From positions 1 through 48,389 of the forward strand of contig JAQTZL010000015.1 of assembly GCA_028687755.1 (NCBI GenBank): DNA of 48,389 nucleotides, given 5' to 3'. Origin of the DNA: Candidatus Nanopelagicales bacterium (GTDB taxonomy: Bacteria; Actinomycetota; Actinomycetes; S36-B12). Below are positions 1 through 9,643 of the stretch, one piece after another (the stretch's first letter is position 1; every line of letters starts with the position of its first letter). The notes beneath the pieces were generated by a model. It made no database searches. It was not told where the DNA came from and worked only from the letters and a program-made list of their open reading frames with translations. Position numbers and translations under genes: made by a program.

Positions 1-10
1 TCCACAAATA

Positions 11-40
11 AAACCCGGCGAAAGCCGGGTTTTTTGTTTT
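11..40 (+). terminator. Rho-independent terminator of an upstream gene
   Basis: An 8-bp stem (AACCCGGC / GCCGGGTT) closed by a GAAA tetraloop is followed by a run of T with one G. It must terminate a plus-strand gene lying before the window. The first gene in the window starts about 75 bases further on. Confidence 0.85.
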
Positions 41-63
41 CACAGGTGTAATGGGAATCCATC

Positions 64-115
64 ACAGATGTATCTGTATTGGGGGACAACCACGGAATAA
101 ATTTATTTTGGGCCA
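64..115 (+). promoter_or_regulatory. Putative promoter and operator of the giant protease gene
   Basis: A perfect inverted repeat ACAGAT-GT-ATCTGT lies at 64-77. Directly after it come a possible -35 (TTGGGG, 79-84) and, 17 bases on, a possible -10 (TTTATT, 102-107). The ATG at 116 follows the -10 by 8 bases, and no clear Shine-Dalgarno is present, so the mRNA may be leaderless or nearly so. The palindrome touches the -35 and could bind a regulator, such as the response regulator encoded just downstream of the protease. The assignment is inference from spacing. Confidence 0.35.
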
Positions 116-3100
116 ATGAAGGCTTTGATTTCCCCTGTTGTTCGCGCCAATCGCACTGCACTTATTGCGCTGACAACGGTCAGTGCAGTGGTGTTGTCGA
201 TCATTGCGACTGTCCCAGTGATGGCATCACCTGAGGTCGGTGGCGTCATCACCACAGTGACGAGTATTCCGGACAAGTGCGATCCGGCTACTGCTCGGCC
301 GATAGTCACTCCTTCAGCTTCAGGAAGTGCTACCCCGACAAGTTCTGCCAGTGCTACCCCAATTTCATCAAACGCCTCCCCTTCAGCATCGGTCAGTAGT
401 TCTTCTTCAGCGACCTCGTCGCCACCATCTTCTGCAACACCAACAGCGACTGCAACGTTCACTGCGAGCCCAACTGCTTCAAGTTCGGCCTCTCCTTCAT
501 CACCAACGAGCAGCGCAAGTGCATCACCTACTCCCACTACGTCATCATCAGTGACATCACGTACGGGAACGATTGATCCAACACCGACTTCGAGCGCGTC
601 ACGCGAATCAGCGAGTGCAAGTCCAACATCGGCATCAACAACGCCGTCAATCCCGGCGCCAACAAGTAGTGCATCAGCAAGCACAAGTCCATCGTCTTCT
701 TCAAGTTCTTCAGCAACGACAACGCCATCCACATCGGCGAGCGCAACTCCTAATTCAACGAGTTCGGCAACTGCCGCACCAACCACGTCACCAACGGCAT
801 CTCCAACTGCTTCACCCACGACAACCAAAACTCGCGTAACTGGAATGTGCCCAGCAACGGCGACAAACGTGAAAGCAGAGGCTGGCAACAACTCTGTGAC
901 CTTGACATGGGATGAACCAACGAATCCAGTCCCATTGTCGTATTACGTCAACGTCACACCGGACGATCGCATCCTGAATATCACGGCACCGATTTCATCA
1001 ATGGTGATTTCAGGTCTGAAGAATGGTGTGGAGTACTCATTCCAGTTGTATTCCGCAACTGAATTGGGCACCAGCGCTCCAGCTGCAATTGTGAAAGCAA
1101 CGCCAACAACAGGAACCGAAGGTGAAGTTGCCGGGTTGATTGTGGGCTTTGCTCCGCAAATCGCGATAGCCGATCATCAAGGTGATGTTCCCGGTGAAGA
1201 ACGCGTCACTCAGGTTGGGCTCTCTGTTGACTCCAAGATCAGTGAAGGTGTGCACACTGTTGATTTCACGGAAGCTGTTTCATTGCCAGAAGCGAAAGTC
1301 ATTGCGGCTGAACTCCAGGGTGATCCAAAGGTCGCATGGGCTGAACCAGATCAATTTGTCTACACCTCATCGGTAACCCCAGCACCAAATGATGAGCAGT
1401 ACGCAACGAATCAGTGGAATCTCTGGGATACCTACGGCGTAGGCCTTGGAAACAACAACACGACGATGTCGCGTGCCTACACCCCAACTGCGGGAACTGG
1501 CACAGTTGTTGCAGTCATTGATACTGGCATTACTTCGCATCCTGATTTAGATGGATCGTTAGTTCCTGGTTATGACTTTGTCTCGAACCCAGAAACACTT
1601 GCTGCCCAACGCATGCCAGGTGGCAATGACGAACCTTTCGATGCAGACTCAGCAGATCCCTCTTCATACGGACCGTTGGGTTGGGATGCGAATCCCGCAG
1701 ATCCAGGTGATTGGCGCAGCGTTTCGCCAAGCCGCTATTCAACGTGGCACGGCACGCATATCGCTGGTGTGATCGCAGCCGCTGCAAATAACGCACAAGG
1801 TGTTGTTGGTGTTGTTCCTGGCGCGAAGATTCAGCCAATCCGCGCGCTGTCATGGCGCGGCGGATTGATGTCAGATATTGCGGCATCGATCACTTGGGCG
1901 TCCGGTGGCCATGTTGACGGTGTCCCTGATAACCAGACTCCGGCAAATGTCATCAATATGTCGTTCGCCGTCAACTCAACTTGTTCGGTTGCTTTACAAA
2001 GCGCAATTGATGGTGCATACGCACGTGGATCTGTGTTGGTTGCAGCTGCCGGCAATGCGAACGACGATGTCGCCAACTACGCACCTGCGAACTGCAATCA
2101 CGTCATTGCAGTTGGCGCGACGGAACGCGAAGGTCAACGCGCGCAATACTCAAACTTCGGTTCAGGCATTGATATTTCAGCTCCTGGTGGATCAGGAACA
2201 AGTGCCGGTGGTGTGACCTCAACGGTGAACCTGGGAGCAGCAGCTCCTGCAGGCCCAGGGTATGGAGCACAAGAAGGAACCTCTGTCGCGGCGGCACATG
2301 TTTCGTCAGCAGTCGCCTATCTCAAGGCGCTTAATCCAACCGCAACGCCTAGTGAAATAACGCGGACAATTACTGGCCGCAATGCGGTTCGCGCTTTCTC
2401 TGCTACAACATGTGATCCAGACCCAACAAAAACATGTGGTCCTGGCATCTTGAACTTCGCTCAAATTGCATCTGCTGGAACACCGGGTGTTGACGTTGCG
2501 GTCACCGTCGGTGGCAATCTCGTCGCTGATGGATCCACCATCGGTGTGGGTTCAACCATTGGACTAGGAACCTCAGGCTTGCTCAGCCCAGGAACAGGAT
2601 CTCGAACCTTGAGAACCGTGCTGCATACAGGAACGGTGTATCAATCAGGGAGCGCGGTCGCTCCTGAAGGTTGGGCCGTGCAATACAGCACCGACGGAAC
2701 CAACTGGGTGAGCAGTGAGCCATCCCCTGCATCAGGCGTGAAGCAAGTGAAAGCCACGGCAACAGTTTCAGCTGGTCTCATTGACGGAAACTCACAGATC
2801 TACTCAACTGAAACTTCGGCCTCCGTACCGTCAAGCACATTCACGGCGAGCACAGGTGGCGACGGTTGGGATGTCTTCTTCTCGGACAACTATGTCTTCA
2901 ATATTTTCCATCATTCTGACGCAATCGTGTTGGACTGCCATTTGAAAACGACTGGTGCCCGTTGCGCTGGGTACACAAAGACCTTCAACGGATATCGAGC
3001 CAGTATGCGTTCAGGTGGTTGGGTTGACTCAACTACAGGCAAGTTATACGCCTTCACATCAAGTACGAGCACCAACCGACCTGGCGTGCTGTGCATTGAC

Positions 3101-6100
3101 ATCACTGTTGCAGGAGTAGCACCAACAAGTTGTGGCTTTATCACCTTGTCCACAACGATCTCCAGCAGCAACTACAACTATTTAACCGAAGCTGAGTCTG
3201 TTGGCCGGCGTATTTTCGGGGTAGCAACTGATGGCACGAATGGACAGTTGGTGTGTTTCGATGCAGTCACTAATGCTCAGTGTGTCGGAACACCAATCAA
3301 CATTGATGGAGCTGGCTACGCTCAGGAGTCAACAGCCAACGTTCGCCCATTAAAGGTTGGCGACAAAATCGTCGTGAAAACTTCGACTCGGGTGTACTGC
3401 TACATAGCTGCAACCATGGCTCAGTGTTCTGGTTCGTGGCCGGCAACCATTAACTCTGGCACCAAAACTCCACTAGCACCGCACACAACAAGCAGCGGTT
3501 CACTTGATGGTGTCTGTTACGAAAACGGGTGTGTGAACCTCAGCGGTGTCGTACAAGCTGGCTGGACCACTCCGTTCACGTTGGGTTACAGCAACTGGGC
3601 GATGCATGCGGTTGTCGGAACTCTCTCGGGAACTCGGTACATGTGGGCGGCAGAACCATTGACGGTTCGCTGCTTTGATTACGCGACTAATGCCGCCTGT
3701 TCCGGAGCCTTTCCCAAGGATTTTTCGGGATATAACTTGCTCTATTCCATTCGCGTAGATCCGGAAAATGAATCCTGTCTTTGGGTGAATAGCGATGCTG
3801 GACGAATCAGTAACTTTGATGCGCTGACTGGTAATAACGGCTGCACTTCGAATCCGGTAATCACGTTGCAACCTTCGCAGTTCGCTCCACGGTATGTCTG
3901 TTCCACGAATGTAGGAATCACTCAATGGAATGAACTTCGTTTGGTCTCGTTGGCCGGAGGTGGCACGGCGTCAACCGTTCGTCTCACCGTGCGTGATGCG
4001 ACCGGTGCTGTGGTCACAGGTTGGTCCAACAAGCCATTCACCATTACTCCAGGAGCAACACCACTTGGCACGCTTGATATGACAGGGCTCGATGTTGCGC
4101 TTTCTGGTTCACGGCCAACGTTCAGCTTTGCCTTCTCGGGAATTACCGGCTCAATCACCACGGCCGTGATTGCCCTGGATTACAAGGGCAAGGGTCCTGA
4201 ATTATGTGTGAACACCACTGCGACGGCGCCGTCGCCACCGCTGGCGGCACTCGTCACGGGATACCTCACGGAGACCGTAGGTGTTTCTGAAACCTTTATG
4301 GCCACGCGCTCGTTCACGATCGGATCTTCGGCTGCGATAGTCACCCAAACAGTTCCCACCGCTCCACGAGGAATGAGCGGAACTGGCCTGAATACGTCAG
4401 CAACCGTGAGATTCCAAGCTCCAGCCTCTGATGGTGGAACTCCCATCACTGGTTACCAGATTTCGCTCGATGGCGGTTCTTCATGGACTGATGCTTCAGT
4501 TGTCGACAATGGTGATGGCACGTATAGCTCCTCACTGACCGGCTTGACCGCGGGAACTACGTACGACATTCGTGCAGCAGCGGTGAATGCGATTGGTCGC
4601 GGTGCTACTGCATCCATCTCAGTGACTGCGCAGCTACTTTCCATCAGTACCTTGCTTGATACGCCTATAAATCAAGGCCCAATTCTCCTTGCAGCAACAA
4701 CTGGTGGGGGCCTGCCACTGACCTATACCTCTTCGACAAGCGCCGTGTGCACGGTCAGTGTTCGTACGGTCACTCTTGTTACACAAGGTGTGTGTAATCT
4801 CGTTGCTTATCAAGCAGGCGATGCAACGGCGTCTCCAGTGATCTTGCCGGCAACAACGCCGGGCTCATTCACGGTGTTGCCGCCGTACTACACACCTACA
4901 GTTCCAGGTGTTCCAACAAGTGTGGTGTTGACTCCGGGTAACACTCAGGTTTCCATGGCCTGGATCGCGCCAGTTGATGATGGTCACTCGACGATCACTG
5001 ACTACAGCATTCAATACAAGTCAGGTTCGTCATGGATTCCATTCATTGACGGCGTCAGTACGAATACATCAGTCATCGTTACGGGCTTAACTAACGGCAC
5101 CTTGTATTCCTTCCGAGTTGCCGCGGTGAACGCAATTGGAACTGGCACGTACACCTCGACAAGCACAAGTACTCCCGCAACTATTCCGGGAGCGCCAACA
5201 AGCTTGAGTGCTTCTCGTTCAAGTACTAATGGAACATTGACCTGGACCGCACCCGCTTCAGATGGCGGCTCTGCTGTGACTGATTACTTGGTTGCATACA
5301 AACTCAGTACTGATGCGGACTGGACAGTGTTCAACGACGGTGTTCGCACCGCAACGGGAGCAACGGTAACTGGGCTCACAACTGGGGCGAACTACGACTT
5401 CCAGGTCATCACAGTGAATCTCGTGGGCAGTAGTTCCGCGACGAGTACCGTGAACCTGACAGCAACACCTTCAGCGGGACAGGTTGCATTAGCTTGGAAT
5501 GCACCCGCAAGTCCAGGTGGAACGATCGCTGACTACGAAATGCAATACCGAGTGTCAGGCGATTCGACGTGGGTGACATTCACAGATGCAATAGGCACTG
5601 CCACTGGCGGAACTGTCAGTGGTTTGACCAACGGTACGGCTTACAACTTCCGCGTCGCCACGATTTTGACGACCACCGTGGTGAGTAGTTACACCTCCGT
5701 TGTGACCTCGACTCCACGCACAAGTCCAAGTGTGGTGACCGATCTCGCTGCTGCCCCTGGTAACCGCCAGATTGCATTGACGTGGACTGCGCCAATTGAT
5801 GGTGGTTCGGCGATCACTGACTACGCGATTCAATTTAAGGCGTCAGCTGATGCGAGTTGGACGACGTTTACTGATCCGGTTATTGGTACGACGGGTGCAA
5901 CGGTCACCGGTTTGCTCAATGCGACTTCGTACGACTTCCGTGTTGCCACGACAAACGTTGTGGGCACAAGTGGGTATTCAAGTGCGGTCAGTGGAACTCC
6001 GCGTACTACGCCTGGTGTGCCAACCTCGATCACTGCAACACCAACAAGTGGTCAAGTGTCTTTGAGTTGGACAGCTCCTTCAAGTAATGGTGGTTCGCCG

Positions 6101-7555
6101 ATCACTGACTATGTGATTGAACTGAAAACTGCGAGTGCCTTTACCTGGACCACTATCGCTGATGGACTCAACACGAGCACTTCACTTGTGGTGACTGGTC
6201 TAGCAAATGACACGGCATATAACTTCAGGATTGCCGCAGCAAATAGTGCAGGCCAAGGAAGTTACGCCACGCCAGTTGCCAGCACGCCTTTTGGCCCGAT
6301 CTCTGCTCCACGATCGCTGGTTGCAACAGCACCAAGCACAAGTTTGATCCTGAATTGGCTCGCCCCATTGTCCAGTGGTGCATCGGCAATCAGCGACTAC
6401 TTGATTCAGTACCGCGTCAGTGGTGCTAGTGCTTGGACAACATGGAGTCATAGCGCGAGCACGGCAACAAGTGCGACCATTACTGGATTGACAGGCCTTG
6501 CAAGTGGCACCGTGTATGAAGCACGCGTCGCAGCAGTGAATGCAACAGACACCAGCTCATACGCGTCGGTGACCTACCCACTGGTGAGCCCATCAGGCAC
6601 TGGTGGAGGTACGACTCCGGTCACAAGTACAACGCAACCAATCGCGTTGCCTACTGATCTACCTTCGATCACACCGATCACACCACCCGTGATTCCAAGC
6701 AACGCCAAGGGTGTACTGCTCGTTGGAGGTGTGCCCGTCAGCATGAATATTTCCGCTCCAACATCTACGAGCGCACCATGGCGTGTTTCTGGTCTAGACT
6801 TCAACATGTCCTTCCTACCCAGGACTTCCGATAGTTCGACAAGCACGTCATCGAGTACTCCTTCGCAAAACCCAGCAAACCCAAGTTTGTCGGCTGGACC
6901 AGGTGGCTGGATCAAAATTGAGGGCGACGGGAACATGCCAAGCTCCACAGTTAAAGCGTTCCTAGTGCCGAGTTCGATGGCAGCTCGAATGAGTTATCGA
7001 GTGTCTCAAACAATTTCATATCTGGGTGAAGTGGACGTAACCAAGATTGGTTCATTCGACATCACCGTCAATATTCCAAATGACGCAGAACCAGGCGAAT
7101 ATGTATTGCAGATCAACGGCGTTAACTTGAAGGCTCAGGTGCGCTCAGTGAATATGGCTATCTCAATTACTGGAGCCCCGTTAGTACTTGCACCACGGTC
7201 AGCGAAGAAGACGAAGTTCTTTACATCCGGAAAATCGACTCTCACCAGCTATGGTCGAGTTCGCCTGCTATCCATAGCGCGATCTATCCCAAGAAATGCC
7301 ACCAATGTTCAGCTCTCCATTACAGGTGCTTCAGGTGGTTTGAAATCGATGGATGCCAACTACCGGTTGGCCATGCGTCGCGCAAAAGTATTGATTGGCT
7401 TTCTCAAGGAGCGTGGCGTGAGCGGTACATACACGTTGACTTTGAAAACATCGCTTGGATTCGGAGGCGAAAGTGGCGCTAACTCGCAGGTCAGCAGATT
7501 GCCACTCAGCGTGGTGAATGCCAGTTTCAAGGCGCCTTCGGTCGCGAAGAAGTAA
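116..7555 (+). CDS. Giant secreted subtilisin-like (S8) protease with FN3 repeats and OmpA-like tail
   Basis: This 2479-residue protein is predicted to be exported and to act at the cell surface. A signal peptide spans about residues 1-37 (ending VPVMA). A Ser/Thr/Pro/Ala linker follows (about 65-240), then one FN3 domain (about 245-330) and an I9-like propeptide (about 355-415). The S8 catalytic domain (about 460-760) has Asp469 (VIDTG), His545 (HGTH), oxyanion Asn647 (AAGN) and Ser723 (GTSVA), so it looks active. A Cys-containing region that may form a beta-propeller follows (about 930-1330), then seven more FN3 domains interrupted by one MBG-like module (about 1415-2155). The last 120 residues resemble an OmpA-like domain (N..LA.RRAK pattern). 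The start is the first ATG ahead of the signal peptide. The following response regulator begins 29 bases after the stop. The substrate is unknown; adhesion and protein degradation at the surface are inferred. Confidence 0.9.
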   Translation: MKALISPVVRANRTALIALTTVSAVVLSIIATVPVMASPEVGGVITTVTSIPDKCDPATARPIVTPSASGSATPTSSASATPISSNASPSASVSSSSSATSSPPSSATPTATATFTASPTASSSASPSSPTSSASASPTPTTSSSVTSRTGTIDPTPTSSASRESASASPTSASTTPSIPAPTSSASASTSPSSSSSSSATTTPSTSASATPNSTSSATAAPTTSPTASPTASPTTTKTRVTGMCPATATNVKAEAGNNSVTLTWDEPTNPVPLSYYVNVTPDDRILNITAPISSMVISGLKNGVEYSFQLYSATELGTSAPAAIVKATPTTGTEGEVAGLIVGFAPQIAIADHQGDVPGEERVTQVGLSVDSKISEGVHTVDFTEAVSLPEAKVIAAELQGDPKVAWAEPDQFVYTSSVTPAPNDEQYATNQWNLWDTYGVGLGNNNTTMSRAYTPTAGTGTVVAVIDTGITSHPDLDGSLVPGYDFVSNPETLAAQRMPGGNDEPFDADSADPSSYGPLGWDANPADPGDWRSVSPSRYSTWHGTHIAGVIAAAANNAQGVVGVVPGAKIQPIRALSWRGGLMSDIAASITWASGGHVDGVPDNQTPANVINMSFAVNSTCSVALQSAIDGAYARGSVLVAAAGNANDDVANYAPANCNHVIAVGATEREGQRAQYSNFGSGIDISAPGGSGTSAGGVTSTVNLGAAAPAGPGYGAQEGTSVAAAHVSSAVAYLKALNPTATPSEITRTITGRNAVRAFSATTCDPDPTKTCGPGILNFAQIASAGTPGVDVAVTVGGNLVADGSTIGVGSTIGLGTSGLLSPGTGSRTLRTVLHTGTVYQSGSAVAPEGWAVQYSTDGTNWVSSEPSPASGVKQVKATATVSAGLIDGNSQIYSTETSASVPSSTFTASTGGDGWDVFFSDNYVFNIFHHSDAIVLDCHLKTTGARCAGYTKTFNGYRASMRSGGWVDSTTGKLYAFTSSTSTNRPGVLCIDITVAGVAPTSCGFITLSTTISSSNYNYLTEAESVGRRIFGVATDGTNGQLVCFDAVTNAQCVGTPINIDGAGYAQESTANVRPLKVGDKIVVKTSTRVYCYIAATMAQCSGSWPATINSGTKTPLAPHTTSSGSLDGVCYENGCVNLSGVVQAGWTTPFTLGYSNWAMHAVVGTLSGTRYMWAAEPLTVRCFDYATNAACSGAFPKDFSGYNLLYSIRVDPENESCLWVNSDAGRISNFDALTGNNGCTSNPVITLQPSQFAPRYVCSTNVGITQWNELRLVSLAGGGTASTVRLTVRDATGAVVTGWSNKPFTITPGATPLGTLDMTGLDVALSGSRPTFSFAFSGITGSITTAVIALDYKGKGPELCVNTTATAPSPPLAALVTGYLTETVGVSETFMATRSFTIGSSAAIVTQTVPTAPRGMSGTGLNTSATVRFQAPASDGGTPITGYQISLDGGSSWTDASVVDNGDGTYSSSLTGLTAGTTYDIRAAAVNAIGRGATASISVTAQLLSISTLLDTPINQGPILLAATTGGGLPLTYTSSTSAVCTVSVRTVTLVTQGVCNLVAYQAGDATASPVILPATTPGSFTVLPPYYTPTVPGVPTSVVLTPGNTQVSMAWIAPVDDGHSTITDYSIQYKSGSSWIPFIDGVSTNTSVIVTGLTNGTLYSFRVAAVNAIGTGTYTSTSTSTPATIPGAPTSLSASRSSTNGTLTWTAPASDGGSAVTDYLVAYKLSTDADWTVFNDGVRTATGATVTGLTTGANYDFQVITVNLVGSSSATSTVNLTATPSAGQVALAWNAPASPGGTIADYEMQYRVSGDSTWVTFTDAIGTATGGTVSGLTNGTAYNFRVATILTTTVVSSYTSVVTSTPRTSPSVVTDLAAAPGNRQIALTWTAPIDGGSAITDYAIQFKASADASWTTFTDPVIGTTGATVTGLLNATSYDFRVATTNVVGTSGYSSAVSGTPRTTPGVPTSITATPTSGQVSLSWTAPSSNGGSPITDYVIELKTASAFTWTTIADGLNTSTSLVVTGLANDTAYNFRIAAANSAGQGSYATPVASTPFGPISAPRSLVATAPSTSLILNWLAPLSSGASAISDYLIQYRVSGASAWTTWSHSASTATSATITGLTGLASGTVYEARVAAVNATDTSSYASVTYPLVSPSGTGGGTTPVTSTTQPIALPTDLPSITPITPPVIPSNAKGVLLVGGVPVSMNISAPTSTSAPWRVSGLDFNMSFLPRTSDSSTSTSSSTPSQNPANPSLSAGPGGWIKIEGDGNMPSSTVKAFLVPSSMAARMSYRVSQTISYLGEVDVTKIGSFDITVNIPNDAEPGEYVLQINGVNLKAQVRSVNMAISITGAPLVLAPRSAKKTKFFTSGKSTLTSYGRVRLLSIARSIPRNATNVQLSITGASGGLKSMDANYRLAMRRAKVLIGFLKERGVSGTYTLTLKTSLGFGGESGANSQVSRLPLSVVNASFKAPSVAKK
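306..835 (+). repeat. Low-complexity Ser/Thr/Pro/Ala linker-coding tract
   Basis: About 175 codons of the giant protease encode irregular S/T/A/P units such as SASATP and TASPTASS. The composition opens long spurious frames on both strands. A protein linker of this kind is usually extended, often O-glycosylated, and spans the cell wall. A similar linker occurs in the secreted protein at 28.1-29.5 kb. Confidence 0.85.
4345..6590 (+). repeat. Array of seven FN3 modules within the giant protease
   Basis: Seven related modules of roughly 85-90 residues recur, each with the pattern P..P..L.....G...L.W..P...GG..ITDY.I.Y....W.....TGLT.GT.Y.FRV.A.N..G. One MBG-like module (about 4630-4885) sits after the first. 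The modules have diverged in sequence, so they are old protein repeats and not recent DNA duplications. Confidence 0.85.
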
Positions 7556-7584
7556 TCATTAAGAAGCGACTAGGGTTCAATACT

Positions 7585-8265
7585 ATGGCTCGACAAACGC
7601 GCGTGATGTATGTGGAAAATGATCCAACACTGCGTGGAATCATTTCGCGCAATCTTGAAGCGAGTGATCAGATCGAGTTGGTCTCATCGCATGCATCTTC
7701 GGTTGAAGCTCTCGACGATCCGGCATTGTTGAAAATTGACGTAGCGTTGTTAGATTTAGCGCTAGGCCCAGATTCCCTAAATGGAACTGAGCTTGGGATC
7801 GCAATTCGATCGAAGAATCCCAATGCGGGCATTGTCATTTTCACGCAACACATGGTTCCGGATTTTCTAGCGCAGTTGCCAGAGGAATTTCAGTGGGGAT
7901 GGTCATGTATTGAAAAGCGCGCGGATCTCGAGGTCGACTATTTGGTAGATGTGCTTCGAGCAACAGCACGTGGACTCAATGTTGTTGACCCAAAGATGCA
8001 ACTGGCGCGCGCGGCAATGGAACCTAGTCCGATCGATCGTTTATCTGTCCGACAACGCGAGGTGATGGCTCTGGCTGCGAGTGGTCTCGATGCCCCAGCA
8101 ATTGCCGAAGCAATGTCATTGGCGGCCGTCACCGTGCGTCAGGACTTGTCAAAGGCTTATGCGGTTCTCGTCCCAAGTCCAAAAGCAGGAACGGACTTGC
8201 GCACCAGCGCAGTGTTGAAGTACCTGAAGGAAACTCGGTTGTATGCCGATGAATTCCAAATCTAA
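7585..8265 (+). CDS. LuxR/NarL-type response regulator
   Basis: A 226-residue two-component response regulator predicted to bind DNA when phosphorylated. The receiver domain (about 5-125) has phospho-acceptor Asp57 (LLDLAL), Thr87 (VIFTQ) and Lys111 (CIEKR). The acidic pair is Glu11-Asn12 where most receivers have two acidic residues, so Mg binding may differ. A GerE/LuxR helix-turn-helix spans about 150-215 (LSVRQREVMALAASG). The ATG at 7585 lies 29 bases after the protease stop, and the histidine kinase gene overlaps its 3' end by 23 bases, so the three genes may be co-transcribed. Targets are not visible. Confidence 0.88.
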   Translation: MARQTRVMYVENDPTLRGIISRNLEASDQIELVSSHASSVEALDDPALLKIDVALLDLALGPDSLNGTELGIAIRSKNPNAGIVIFTQHMVPDFLAQLPEEFQWGWSCIEKRADLEVDYLVDVLRATARGLNVVDPKMQLARAAMEPSPIDRLSVRQREVMALAASGLDAPAIAEAMSLAAVTVRQDLSKAYAVLVPSPKAGTDLRTSAVLKYLKETRLYADEFQI

Positions 8266-9391
8266 ATTACACAGATTTTTTTCAGACGCTATTCGAGTCG
8301 CGTTTGGCCCTTGGCAAATCCGTCCGTGGGTTGTGGGAATTCTGTTAGCGATTCTCTTCAACTACTCATCGGTAGAAATTTTTAAGGTTGAGCGCGGCAC
8401 GGAAGTCGATGGCCTTCAATGGCTAGTGCAGGTTCCCAATGCGCTGTTCGTCGGCATGATGTACGTCCTTCCTGCTCTCGCATGGAATTTCCTTGCAACA
8501 TCTGTTTTCAAACTGCGACCCAACCGCTGGAATTACCTGGGAGCAGTAATTGGGCTTGCGTTACTAGGGACTGCGGGCAGGGCATATTTAATGCCGTGGT
8601 GGGATTTCAACTATCTCGATTCTCCGTCACAGATTTTTGCGATGGCGTTTCGTATTGCGGCAGGGCAATTGATTGTTTTTGCGCTGCTCGGACTGAACGA
8701 CAGGCGTTTAAAGCAGCAAATTGCCCGGACTGAACGAGCACTAGCTGAAGTCCGTGACCAACGAACAGTCATGATCAATAATGAAGAGAATCTGCGCAGT
8801 TCTATATCGGCCTACCTGCATGACAATGTGCAGGCCAGCTTGGTGGCACTGGCGATGCAGTTGAATCTCGTGGCCAAACGCGCCGATACTCAACTTTCTG
8901 CAGAAATTTCATCGATTGTTGATGGTCTAGAAGAAGTGCGCAGTTCTGAAGTTCGTAAGGCGTCTCATCGCTTGAGCCCAGATATTTCATTCCATGGGCT
9001 TCCATCCGCAATCAGAGAACTTGCTGTCACCTATGAGCCATGGATGTTGACAACCGTGAATGTCACAGAAGAGTGGGCCCCTGGCGATGCAGTTCCAGAG
9101 CGGCGAGACATTGTCGTGTTGGGCGCGTACCGCATGATTGAACAAGCACTCTTGAACTCAGCCATTCACGGGCGAGCGCGACGAGTGGAAGTTTCGATAT
9201 CAATGAATAGCGATGAATTGCTCGTACATGTTGTTGACGATGGGCATGGGTTCGTTGCTAGTTCTTATCAACCGGGAACAGGCTCCAAAGTGATTGATGC
9301 TTGGGTGCAATCACTGGATGGCACTTGGTCTATTGAATCCAATTCGGACTTCGGGGTACATGTCTACGCTTGCCTGCCATTGAGTGTGTAG
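8243..9391 (+). CDS. Membrane sensor histidine kinase, HisKA_3-like
   Basis: This 382-residue kinase is the probable partner of the response regulator, whose gene it overlaps by 23 bases. Four hydrophobic segments lie at about 28-47, 66-88, 97-117 and 131-151, with only short loops and no extracellular sensor domain, so it may sense a signal in or at the membrane. A short coiled coil (about 153-178) leads to the H-box with His193 (YLHDNVQ). The ATPase domain has the N-box at Asn305 (EQALLNSAIHG), G1 at 332-336 (DDGHG) and a short G2 (PGTGSKV). This is the arrangement of NarL-partner kinases. The ATG at 8243 gives a basic N-terminus; the ATG at 8249 is an equal alternative. Confidence 0.88.
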   Translation: MPMNSKSKLHRFFSDAIRVAFGPWQIRPWVVGILLAILFNYSSVEIFKVERGTEVDGLQWLVQVPNALFVGMMYVLPALAWNFLATSVFKLRPNRWNYLGAVIGLALLGTAGRAYLMPWWDFNYLDSPSQIFAMAFRIAAGQLIVFALLGLNDRRLKQQIARTERALAEVRDQRTVMINNEENLRSSISAYLHDNVQASLVALAMQLNLVAKRADTQLSAEISSIVDGLEEVRSSEVRKASHRLSPDISFHGLPSAIRELAVTYEPWMLTTVNVTEEWAPGDAVPERRDIVVLGAYRMIEQALLNSAIHGRARRVEVSISMNSDELLVHVVDDGHGFVASSYQPGTGSKVIDAWVQSLDGTWSIESNSDFGVHVYACLPLSV

Positions 9392-9473
9392 TTCGTGAAC
9401 ATCACAGGTGTGAAGAGTTTCAATGAGGCGTGATTTGGGATCTAAGTTCCTATGAGTCAACGAAAGTGATTTC

Positions 9474-9575
9474 ATGCCCAATTCTGATGATCGTCAGATC
9501 GGCGTCCTGCCGATCGTGATTGGTATTGGTGTTTTGCTGGCACTTATTGCTGTGATATCTCAGATTTTCGGATAG
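9474..9575 (+). CDS. Small single-membrane-segment protein (33 aa)
   Basis: A short frame encodes MPNSDDRQIG followed by a hydrophobic segment of about 20 residues (VLPIVIGIGVLLALIAVISQ) and a three-residue tail. It lies between the histidine kinase and ppiA on the same strand. No strong ribosome binding site precedes it (weak AAAGTGA). The charged N-terminus plus one clean membrane helix is typical of small actinobacterial membrane proteins, but such a short frame could be chance. Function unknown. Confidence 0.4.
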   Translation: MPNSDDRQIGVLPIVIGIGVLLALIAVISQIFG

Positions 9576-9643
9576 TCACCAGCCGCCCGCAGTTACCAGA
9601 TCCGACGATTTTGGGATCAGCACGTCATGACAGGATTACTCCC

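Noticed and set aside
327..839. Plus-strand frames in the first gene's linker in other phases (Gln/His/Arg-rich)
   Set aside because: Alternative phases of the low-complexity tract, without start signals or independent features.
103..891. Long minus-strand frame opposite the protease linker
   Set aside because: It is a by-product of biased Ser/Thr/Pro/Ala codons; the Val/Ala/Asp/Glu-rich translation has no fold-like features and lies opposite a clear signal-peptide gene.
4345..6590. FN3 array as a CRISPR or DNA tandem repeat
   Set aside because: The units are about 270 bases, diverged in DNA and conserved as protein; no short direct repeats with spacers occur.
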